DNA of 40,114 nucleotides from Candidatus Pacearchaeota archaeon (GTDB lineage Archaea; Nanobdellota; Nanobdellia; Pacearchaeales; GW2011-AR1), in the NCBI GenBank assembly GCA_018221305.1, contig JAAOYK010000031.1:1-40114 (forward strand), read 5' to 3'. Shown here piece after piece: positions 33,127 to 40,114 of the stretch. The translations under genes were made by a program, and so were the position numbers. The notes under the pieces were generated by a model. It searched no databases. It saw only the letters and a list, made by a program, of their open reading frames with translations, and was not told where the DNA came from. Within the stretch, counting starts at the first letter, position 1, and each line of letters starts with the position of its first letter.

Positions 33127-33777
33127 TTAGAAGTCTTCTATACTTTTCTGACCAACAGGCCGGGCATACCTTTGATAAGTACTCCATGATTTTCTGAAAA
33201 TTTCTGGACACTTGTCCCAATTCTCTTTAACAAACGCTATAGTTTTTGGATCAGCAGGATAACCAGACCCAATAAGACCATATTTTTCTTTAATTTTCTC
33301 AACTTGACGTTCTCGTTCAACTTTTGCCAAAATCGATGCAGCTGCTGAAGTTTTATAATTAACATCTGCTTTATGTTCAACAATTAATTCAATTTCTTTA
33401 TTTGTTACAAGATTTTGTAGATATTCTTTATACGCTTTCTCATTAATGCTTGGACAGTCAATGATTGCAACATCTGGGTTTAGCTTGTTAATAATTTCTG
33501 CTTGTTTATGCGCTTCTAACCAGTTTAAGTTTAGTTCTCCTGAAAAGATTGCAGCGTCTATTACTTCTGGTTCTACGACCAAAACTTCATATTTTACACC
33601 TGGAATAGAACGTATATCTTTGTCAAGTTTTACGCGCTGCTTTTGCCATAAGGTTTTAGAGTCGCGTGCTTTTTCTATTAAAGGTATATCTTCTTTGTCA
33701 AGCATTACGCCTGCAATAACCATTGGACCAATTACTGGGCCTCTTCCTGCTTCGTCAATTCCTAGAACTTTTGTCAT
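33127..33777 (-). CDS. rnhB: Ribonuclease HII
   Basis: A 216-aa type 2 RNase H that cuts the RNA strand of RNA-DNA hybrids and single ribonucleotides in DNA. The start VLGIDEAGRGPVIGPMVIAGV carries the Asp-Glu pair of the active site. A third acidic residue is in VAIIDCPSINE, and the fourth in HKADVNYKTSAAASILAKVERER, the classic C-terminal block. The GRGP motif, which reads the ribonucleotide 2'-hydroxyl, is present. TTTATAAA (33813-33820) gives a leader of about 13 nt. Length is typical. Confidence 0.95.
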   Translation of the reverse strand: MTKVLGIDEAGRGPVIGPMVIAGVMLDKEDIPLIEKARDSKTLWQKQRVKLDKDIRSIPGVKYEVLVVEPEVIDAAIFSGELNLNWLEAHKQAEIINKLNPDVAIIDCPSINEKAYKEYLQNLVTNKEIELIVEHKADVNYKTSAAASILAKVERERQVEKIKEKYGLIGSGYPADPKTIAFVKENWDKCPEIFRKSWSTYQRYARPVGQKSIEDF

Positions 33778-33882
33778 TATGTACCCCTACTTTAGAAATA
33801 AAAAATGTCTACTTTATAAATATAGTTGAAATATAACAAGACATCACTAAGAAATAGTCATAAAAATAGGACAATAGTTAGT

Positions 33883-33890
33883 TTTATAAA
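33883..33890 (+). promoter_or_regulatory. TATA box of the initiator tRNA gene
   Basis: TTTATAAA predicts transcription from about 33913, 13 nt before the mature tRNA 5' end. The adjacent TCCCCTGGGG (33891-33900) contains a small palindrome. Confidence 0.55.
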
Positions 33891-33925
33891 TCCCCTGGGG
33901 CTGAAAATTGTATGTATACGCATAT

Positions 33926-34001
33926 AGCGGGGTGGAGAAGTCTGGAGTTCTCGCCGGGCCCATAACCCGGAGGTCGCGTGGTTCAAATCCCGCCCCCGCT
34001 A
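33926..34001 (+). tRNA. Initiator tRNA-Met (CAT) with one extra base in the T stem
   Basis: Acceptor AGCGGGG (33926-33932) pairs with CCCCGCT (33994-34000), discriminator A. The D stem is GAGA/TCTC with GG at 33944-33945 in the loop. The anticodon stem CCGGG/CCCGG encloses loop CCCATAA with anticodon CAT (33961-33963). The run of G:C pairs next to the loop is the initiator hallmark. The T arm reads GCGTGG-TTCAAAT-CCCGC: five pairs form only if T33979 is bulged, so the gene is 76 nt rather than 75. There is no intron and no encoded CCA. A T-rich stretch follows at 34011-34017. Confidence 0.9.
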
Positions 34002-34092
34002 TTAATATTATTTTTCTATTAGAGCTATTTATATAAAGCATTAATTTATTTTGTTGTAGAAAAAGAGAAGAAGCAAAACAAAGACACTAAAT

Positions 34093-34114
34093 AAACTACC
34101 CCTTTAGGTAGTTT
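34093..34114. repeat. Perfect 8-bp hairpin between the tRNA gene and the surface-protein gene
   Basis: AAACTACC (34093-34100) and GGTAGTTT (34107-34114) flank a 6-nt loop. The hairpin lies 96 nt beyond the stop of the large minus-strand surface-protein gene and is followed on that strand by T-rich DNA, so it may be its terminator. On the plus strand TTTATATAA near 34030 could drive a short RNA that includes it. No gene is seen in 34002-34209. Confidence 0.5.
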
Positions 34115-34209
34115 GATTCACGGTTGGGGCGTAATACCTTTATGTGACCTGAGAGTGATGTACTTTGTCTGCATTATGGGTTTTGTCTACAAAATTGTTT
34201 ACATTAGAA

Positions 34210-37200
34210 TTATTTCTTTCCACCCGTCTTCCTAAACCCAAAAAACCAAACAATCCCTGCAATAATAACTATAACAACAACAATCACTCCAATCAACCAA
34301 TAAAACCATGTATTCATGCCTCCACTAGCAAATCCACCTTCCTCTCCGATCCTATCACCCTCATCTTGACCTTCACCACTTTCTGCAGAATCCACACCAT
34401 CACCTTCACCTGCAGAAACCACCTCAATCGCTTCATTAATCTCTGTCAAGGTCAAATTAGCCTTCACCCCTGCAATAGAATTCAACTTAACCAATAAATC
34501 ATAAAAAGAATTATTATTCAGGTCAAACTTTTTTTCCTGCCCAACACTAATAAGAAAATTAATTGGATCTGAAGTCAAAGTAATATTAACAATACTATCA
34601 ATGATAGACTTAACCTCCAAACTATGATTTTCGCCTTTAGAACTAAAACTAACCCGGTCACCTTTAGCTAATTGTGCAGCATACCCAGACTTAATCTCTT
34701 CCTTACTGGCAGTATACGTCATGGCTACAACTCCTCCTCCACCACCGCTACTCCCCCCAGGATCGTTATTAACATCCACTGGTGTTTCACCTGCTGAGTA
34801 AACAGAAAAACTTGTTACATTAAACACAAAATTCCCAGAACCATAACTAACTTCCACGCAATCCGAACAAACTGCCCCATCTTTTAATACTCTAGGATTA
34901 GTATAAGTCAGATTATAGAGTGAAAGTGTCGCAGGTTCATTAAGTTCAGGCAATACACTACTGTTTAAAGAGATCCTGTTAAAACTTATATTAACATGCT
35001 CACTAATATTAACAAAAGTACTATTTAATGTGACAGAATCAAAACTCATCTTGCCACTGCTTGTCTGTTCGATTACTATTGGAATATTAACAAAATCAGT
35101 CAGATTAGTAAAATTTGTTGTGATTCCATCAAACTCAGAATAATTAATCACTGGCCTGAAAACATTTAATGTTATATTATTGCTTGCCACACTAATAACA
35201 TTAGTTCCATTAAAAGTGATATACCGTGTCCCGTTCCAACCAACATCTGGCACTAACGTAACAATAGAAGTTGTCTGATTTATATCAACACTTATATTCA
35301 AAACAGTAGTATTAGTATAAGTCAAACTATCACTGTCTATGTCTGTAAAATACTGACTCAAATTCAAAGTTAAATTCGAATTCATGACCCAGCTCTTATT
35401 AGAAATCACTGAAAATTCTGGAACAGAATTTAATATTATCAAGATGGAAGAGTTGTACCAATTGCTCCAGTCAGTTCCATCATTTACTCTTACAGAAAAT
35501 GTCCAGTTTTCTCCTTTTGTAGTATACCCCGACGTTACCGACGACAAATTCGCTAAACCCACAACCTCTGTATCATTCCTATACCATTTTGTTTCATTTA
35601 GTGTTTCCACTGAAGACTCAACATCATTAAACACATAAACTCCGGTTAATGTCTCGTTCGTCTTATTCAAACCCAAAGCAGTAAGATTCACGCCTGATAC
35701 CCAAGGAACATCATTAACAGCATTCACACTAACAATAAAACTATCATTTGCCCAAGCACTCCCATCTGTCACGTTAACAATAATTGTTGAAGACCCAGAC
35801 GCATTAGCCAAAGGAGTTGAGCAATTCAAATAATAAGCAACACTAACATTATAAACAATACAGTTGATCAATGAAGAATTACTTTGGCTTTGCACATAAA
35901 ATGTTAAATTGTCCAAGTCAGTATCAGACCCATACAATGACAAATTATAAAATTTGTCAGCAGGCGCCACATCTTCATTAGTTGAATTGTCAGGAATCCC
36001 AGACAATACAGGTAAAGAATTTGCTACAACAAAACTTTGCAAACCTCCAATCTGCAGATTGCCTGCAGAATCATTTGCATAATATCTCCAGCTCACATTA
36101 ACATCCTTAGAATAATTCCCAGAATTTAACACAAACGAATAAACATCTCCAGAAGAACTCAATGAAGAATAATTAACAAAACTCCCGCTTGAATTAACAG
36201 AGATCCATACATCATCTAATCCCACCCCAGTATCACTTACTGTCGCGTTCAGAGTAACACTTGTGTTCGTATAAACAGTTGTCAAACTTTTATTCTCTGA
36301 CCCTACGCTCGGAGCAGTAGTATCAATAGTAAAAGCCCTAACACTCGAGTTCTCCACATTAGTGACATTATCTCCTGCCTGTATCTTCCATAAATATGTC
36401 CCATCCCCTTCACCACTTAAATTAATTGTAAAGATATAATTAGTATCATTAGCCCCAGAACTGTTTGTCTCATTAAGGTGCCACCCTCCGCCCCAATTCC
36501 CCCACAAACTCACACTACTCAGATTCAAGTTATCAGCAACTGTCACGTTAAACATAATATTATACGAGCTAAGGTTAGCTCCAGCAACAGGAGAATTAAG
36601 CGTCACAACCGGCCTATCAAGGTCTGCCAGCGTCGTAAAACTCTGTGCCGCTGACCAATTACCAGCTTCAAGGCCTGTATCAATTGTCTGCACACTCCAA
36701 TAATATGTAGTTGAAGGCGAAAGTCTGTCAACCTTCAAAGTAAAATTCTTCCGCTGCATCATGTTACCAAAGTAGCCGAATGCAGTTCCACCGCGACTTG
36801 CATCCCCTGCACCGCCATAAATACCACTGATAATACTATGGTTATTTGCACTAGTCCCTAGCTTAAGATTGTAATATAATCCTGTAGAAATTGTCTCATT
36901 ATCCGACCCATTAAGCCATCCTAAGGCTATTTCTCTGTTATTATAAGCATATGAAAAACTTGCTGGAGGGGTTGGTGCAACATTAGGTGTTGTTATGTTA
37001 TTTATGTAGACTTTCTGAGATTTTATTACAACCAAATCCAAATCTCCATCATTATCAATATCCCCCCAGATTGCTGAGCCATCTCTCTCACCTGTTAAAT
37101 TAGATTCTGCGGTTGTATCTCTTGCAAAAGCAGACCCGTTATTTCCTATAATATGGATTTCATCCCCTCCCAAATTAACTAAATCTAAATATCCATTATT

Positions 37201-39954
37201 ACTATAATCTCCTAACATCATGGATCCCCAAATTAAATTAGACAAATCTAAATTCCATGAGGATACATATGTCCACATACTTTCAACACTTTCATTATTT
37301 ATGCCTACATTAAAGCTACCCCCACTAACACAATAATCAAAATCACCATCATTATCTATATCCCCCCATGCAACATTGGCTTCATCACGACGAGTAGTAG
37401 ACCAGTTACTATTCTCAATTAAACTTGTTCCATTATTAATATAACTTTTGGAAGAATCCTCTCCGATTATATTTAAATCTAAATCACCATCATTATCTAA
37501 GTCAACTAAGCCTGGTGAAGATTTACCCTCGCTTGTAATTTCTTGGCTCAAGGGAATATTCCCAATAAATGTAGTACCATTATATAAGTAAGTAATATTT
37601 AATCCGTTGCTTCCACTCTTTCCTGGGAAAACCAAATCTAAGTCACCATCGTTATCCATATCTCCAAATGCAACAGAATATGAGCCAGCTTCTTCTGGCA
37701 CAATAGTTTCTTGCCACGTTGAGTTTTCAACAAAACTCGTTCCATTATTTGTATAAAGAGTACTATTAGATATACTACTCAATACTAAATCTAAATCTCC
37801 ATCATTATCTATATCTCCAAATGCAAGTGAAGCTCTCCTAATATTCAACAAATTTTGCTCCCATGTAGCATTCTCAACAAAGGAAGTCCCATTATTTATC
37901 CAAACATAACTTTTATCTGCAACATTGCACACCCCAATTCCAGAATCACACCCTATACTGACCATATCTAAATCCCCATCATTATCTATATCTCCAAATA
38001 TTGCTCCGTTATGAGAATTAGACCCCGTCAAATTTCCCTGCCACTGCGGGCTTTCAATTAACCCCACACTTATACCAATAGAAAAACTTCTAGTTTCACT
38101 TGTCTGACAATTAGTAGCATTATCACAAGCTACTATGTACCACTGAGATGTTCCTTGTACAGGAACATATTCAGAAAAGATATAATCCGTATTATTTATT
38201 CCAGATGAATTTATTTGTTTCTGACTCCATCCATTACCCCAATTCCCCCACAAACTTACATTACTCAGATTAAGATTATCAGCAACTGTCACATTAAACA
38301 CAACATTGTACGAACTAAGATTCCCTCCAACCACAGGAGAATTAAGCGTCACAATAGGCCTATTCAAGTCTGCCAGCGTCGTAAAACTCTGCGCCGCTGA
38401 CCAATTACCTGCCTCAAGACCAGTATCAATACTCTGCACGCTCCAATAATACGTAGTTGAAGGCGAAAGCCTATCAACTTTCAAAGTAAAATTCTTACGC
38501 TGCATCATGTTACCGAAGTAGCCGAATGCTGTTCCGCCGGCATCATTGCTAGAACTTAATCCCCCATAAATTCCACTAATAATTGAATGATTATTTGCAA
38601 TAGTTCCTAGCTTTAAATTGTAATAAAGTCCAGTAGAAATTGTTTCATTATCTGATCCATTAAGCCATCCTAAGGCTATTTCCCTATTGTTATAAGCATA
38701 TGAAAAACTTGCTGGAGGAGTTGGTGCATTGTTAGGTGTTGTTATGTTGTTAATGTAAATTTTTGCTTCTTGACCACCAAGTTGAGCGACTCCAATTTCT
38801 ATTAAATCTAGATCAAAATCGTTATCCAAATCCCCCCATACCAGAGACCCTGCTTGTTTCGAAGTTATGTTTACTTGCGCAGTGGAATTTTCAATAAGAG
38901 ATGTACCATCATTCCTATAAATCTTAGTGTAGGGAGTTCCACCACATTGACCATTTATTACTAAATCTAAATAACCATCATTATCATAATCTCCAAAAAC
39001 ACTAAATCCATAAAATAGTCCAATTATACTTCCTTCCCAATCAGTATTCTGCACAAAAATTTCTTCAGATTGAGTTCCATTATTTTCATAAAACCAACGC
39101 CCAGTAGTTACGCATGCTCCTTTTTCTCCCATAAGAAAGAGATCAAGATCATTATCATTATCTATATCTCCCCATGCTGTAGATGCATGATCCATAGCGA
39201 CTATATTCTCTGTTGAATTGAATATAAAACTAGTACCATTGTTCATGTATACTTTAGTAGAAAATAATCCAATTACAGATAAATCTAAGTCATTATCGTT
39301 ATCCATGTCAACAAGTGCAGTAGATACCCTGCTTGCGGCAGTTATATTGCTATCCCAAGAAGAATTTCCAACAAAAGAAGTGCCGTTATTGATGTATACC
39401 ACCCTAGAAGTACCTGAAAATTTAACAACTACTAAATCCAAATCGCCATCTAAATCTAAGTCTCCTAATGCTATTGGACCGTTGGCTTCTTCATTAGATG
39501 GATTCAGATCTCTTTGCCAATCAATATTTTCTGTAAGAGAAGTACCATTATTAAGATAAATTTTAGTTGTCTGACTCGAATCGCTACCGCCAATAACTAA
39601 ATCTAAATAACCATCATTATTAACATCACCAAATGCAATTGAGGGCCATAAGTTGCCAGATAAATTTTGTTGCCAATTTTGATTTTCAATGAGACTAGTG
39701 CCATTATTAAGATAAATTTTTGGTTTTTCATATGCGGTACATGTTTGAACGTTACCGCTACTGCATCCTGCCCAGGCTAAATCTAAATCACCATCATTAT
39801 CAACATCTCCAAGGGCCGTGACACTATGTAATGTATAACTAAGATTTGATTCCCATGTTGAATCTTCAATCAGCCCTACATCACTTGCACTAATTAAATT
39901 TATCAAAACTAAAGATACAACTATAGCTATGACCAACAATCTTCTCTTTTTCAT
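34210..39954 (-). CDS. Giant surface protein: two sets of seven FG-GAP/VCBS repeats plus Fn3/Ig-like domains, C-terminal anchor
   Basis: A 1914-aa exported protein. Signal peptide: MKKRRLLVIAIVVSLVLINLISA. Residues about 25-400 hold seven repeats of the form GDxDNDGDLDLV (calcium-binding DxDxDG loops). An Fn3-like domain (about 408-527, ending YYWSVQSIDTGLEAGNWSAAQSFTT) and an Ig-like domain follow. The whole set recurs about 583 residues later with seven more repeats. Further Ig/cadherin-like domains with many N-x-S/T sites come next. Near the end are a glycine-rich DPGGSSGGGGGV linker, an acidic stretch and a membrane helix (WFYWLIGVIVVVIVIIAGIVWFF) with a basic tail. Seven repeats per set suggest two seven-bladed beta-propellers. 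Role: adhesion or cell-cell contact (inferred). TATTTAAA (39976-39983) makes it leaderless. Confidence 0.92.
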   Translation of the reverse strand: MKKRRLLVIAIVVSLVLINLISASDVGLIEDSTWESNLSYTLHSVTALGDVDNDGDLDLAWAGCSSGNVQTCTAYEKPKIYLNNGTSLIENQNWQQNLSGNLWPSIAFGDVNNDGYLDLVIGGSDSSQTTKIYLNNGTSLTENIDWQRDLNPSNEEANGPIALGDLDLDGDLDLVVVKFSGTSRVVYINNGTSFVGNSSWDSNITAASRVSTALVDMDNDNDLDLSVIGLFSTKVYMNNGTSFIFNSTENIVAMDHASTAWGDIDNDNDLDLFLMGEKGACVTTGRWFYENNGTQSEEIFVQNTDWEGSIIGLFYGFSVFGDYDNDGYLDLVINGQCGGTPYTKIYRNDGTSLIENSTAQVNITSKQAGSLVWGDLDNDFDLDLIEIGVAQLGGQEAKIYINNITTPNNAPTPPASFSYAYNNREIALGWLNGSDNETISTGLYYNLKLGTIANNHSIISGIYGGLSSSNDAGGTAFGYFGNMMQRKNFTLKVDRLSPSTTYYWSVQSIDTGLEAGNWSAAQSFTTLADLNRPIVTLNSPVVGGNLSSYNVVFNVTVADNLNLSNVSLWGNWGNGWSQKQINSSGINNTDYIFSEYVPVQGTSQWYIVACDNATNCQTSETRSFSIGISVGLIESPQWQGNLTGSNSHNGAIFGDIDNDGDLDMVSIGCDSGIGVCNVADKSYVWINNGTSFVENATWEQNLLNIRRASLAFGDIDNDGDLDLVLSSISNSTLYTNNGTSFVENSTWQETIVPEEAGSYSVAFGDMDNDGDLDLVFPGKSGSNGLNITYLYNGTTFIGNIPLSQEITSEGKSSPGLVDLDNDGDLDLNIIGEDSSKSYINNGTSLIENSNWSTTRRDEANVAWGDIDNDGDFDYCVSGGSFNVGINNESVESMWTYVSSWNLDLSNLIWGSMMLGDYSNNGYLDLVNLGGDEIHIIGNNGSAFARDTTAESNLTGERDGSAIWGDIDNDGDLDLVVIKSQKVYINNITTPNVAPTPPASFSYAYNNREIALGWLNGSDNETISTGLYYNLKLGTSANNHSIISGIYGGAGDASRGGTAFGYFGNMMQRKNFTLKVDRLSPSTTYYWSVQTIDTGLEAGNWSAAQSFTTLADLDRPVVTLNSPVAGANLSSYNIMFNVTVADNLNLSSVSLWGNWGGGWHLNETNSSGANDTNYIFTINLSGEGDGTYLWKIQAGDNVTNVENSSVRAFTIDTTAPSVGSENKSLTTVYTNTSVTLNATVSDTGVGLDDVWISVNSSGSFVNYSSLSSSGDVYSFVLNSGNYSKDVNVSWRYYANDSAGNLQIGGLQSFVVANSLPVLSGIPDNSTNEDVAPADKFYNLSLYGSDTDLDNLTFYVQSQSNSSLINCIVYNVSVAYYLNCSTPLANASGSSTIIVNVTDGSAWANDSFIVSVNAVNDVPWVSGVNLTALGLNKTNETLTGVYVFNDVESSVETLNETKWYRNDTEVVGLANLSSVTSGYTTKGENWTFSVRVNDGTDWSNWYNSSILIILNSVPEFSVISNKSWVMNSNLTLNLSQYFTDIDSDSLTYTNTTVLNISVDINQTTSIVTLVPDVGWNGTRYITFNGTNVISVASNNITLNVFRPVINYSEFDGITTNFTNLTDFVNIPIVIEQTSSGKMSFDSVTLNSTFVNISEHVNISFNRISLNSSVLPELNEPATLSLYNLTYTNPRVLKDGAVCSDCVEVSYGSGNFVFNVTSFSVYSAGETPVDVNNDPGGSSGGGGGVVAMTYTASKEEIKSGYAAQLAKGDRVSFSSKGENHSLEVKSIIDSIVNITLTSDPINFLISVGQEKKFDLNNNSFYDLLVKLNSIAGVKANLTLTEINEAIEVVSAGEGDGVDSAESGEGQDEGDRIGEEGGFASGGMNTWFYWLIGVIVVVIVIIAGIVWFFGFRKTGGKK
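36491..37010 (-). repeat. Direct repeat copy 2 inside the surface-protein gene (Ig/Fn3 region)
   Basis: About 520 nt closely match 38237-38759 at an offset of 1746-1749 nt, for example the shared CTGCCAGCGTCGTAAAACTC. Most differences are single substitutions, and one codon is gained or lost. Confidence 0.85.
38237..38759 (-). repeat. Direct repeat copy 1 inside the surface-protein gene (Ig/Fn3 region)
   Basis: This is the partner of 36491-37010. The Fn3-like part is more conserved at DNA level than the propeller repeats on either side, suggesting recent duplication or gene conversion of this segment. Confidence 0.85.
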
Positions 39955-40022
39955 GTATAAATTAACATATAAGACTATTTAAATTTTAATAACGAGAACT
40001 GACCAGTTATCGCCGATAGAAT

Positions 40023-40114
40023 TTATTCCTCATACTCATTTACTTTCAAGGAAGTCTTTGACCTCACGAGAGTAAAGATAACAAATGTTGCACACAATAT
40101 TGCCAGTATAACTA
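40023..40114 (-). CDS. C-terminal end of a membrane-anchored protein (partial)
   Basis: One minus-strand frame is open from the window edge to a TAA at 40023-40025. It encodes a hydrophobic helix (VILAILCATFVIFTLV) followed by a short charged tail RSKTSLKVNEYEE. That is the usual ending of the anchored proteins in this window. With only 30 codons visible the call rests on composition. It would end 69 nt upstream of the large surface-protein gene, which has its own TATA box. Confidence 0.45.
   Translation of the reverse strand, partial: VILAILCATFVIFTLVRSKTSLKVNEYEE

Noticed and set aside
33847-34041. 64-aa minus-strand ORF across the tRNA gene
   Set aside because: It lies antisense over the initiator tRNA, and its sequence is explained by the tRNA arms.

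Overview
The window is strongly A+T-rich archaeal chromosome. It carries archaeal RNA polymerase subunits H, B and A, archaeal NusA, S12, S7, EF-2, EF-1A, archaeal DnaG, deoxyhypusine synthase, an archaeal initiator tRNA, and TATA boxes about 26 nt upstream of many start codons. Small membrane-anchored surface proteins, an S-layer-like protein ending in SYY and a DUF2080/AbrB-like small protein suggest a DPANN archaeon. Woesearchaeota or Pacearchaeota is most likely; that placement is inference from protein style, not from a marker phylogeny.

Layout. 1-1520: on the minus strand, an incomplete secreted protein and a two-gene operon of small proteins closed by a hairpin/T-run. 1715-15101: the information-processing cluster rpoH-rpoB-rpoA(fused A'+A'')-[MgtC]-nusA-rpsL-rpsG-[three unknown genes]-fusA, all plus strand. 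15194-17123: HD hydrolase, XTP/dITP pyrophosphatase, a Nudix protein and a small helical protein. 17172-18542: a possible 18-codon micro-ORF, then speD overlapping the deoxyhypusine synthase gene. 18596-21459: unknown small proteins, an SdpI-like membrane protein and, unexpectedly, a relative of the ArmA/Rmt/FmrO 16S rRNA methyltransferases. 21611-24747: EF-1A, a 0.67-kb gap holding a convincing 19-aa acidic micro-gene on the minus strand, and dnaG. 24807-29796: a membrane-anchored protein, an endonuclease IV-type AP endonuclease, two stand-alone receiver domains, a ribbon-helix-helix-like gene with a palindromic promoter element, an S-layer-like protein and unknowns. 29780-33777 (minus): an SMC-type ATPase with a Rad50-like CxxC hook in place of a hinge, an unknown protein and RNase HII. 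33926-34001: initiator tRNA-Met with one extra base in the T stem. 34210-39954 (minus): a 1914-aa surface protein made of two duplicated sets of seven FG-GAP/VCBS repeats plus Fn3/Ig-like domains. 40023-40114: the C-terminus of another membrane protein.

How the parts fit. The left half is the transcription and translation core. SpeD and deoxyhypusine synthase supply the spermidine-to-hypusine route for aIF5A, EF-2 keeps the diphthamide histidine, and the methyltransferase may add an rRNA mark, so three kinds of translation-apparatus modification are represented. The HD/ITPase/Nudix group, AP endonuclease, RNase HII, DnaG and SMC cover nucleotide hygiene and chromosome maintenance. The right end is cell-surface.

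At least a dozen genes have a TATA-like octamer centred 25-28 nt before the ATG, which implies largely leaderless transcription. I used this spacing to choose several starts. No CRISPR array, rRNA gene, intact transposon or clear defence island was seen. The strongest candidates for something new are the ArmA-like methyltransferase, the hook-bearing SMC, the 19-aa micro-gene and the unknown genes inserted in the ribosomal-protein/EF-2 cluster.
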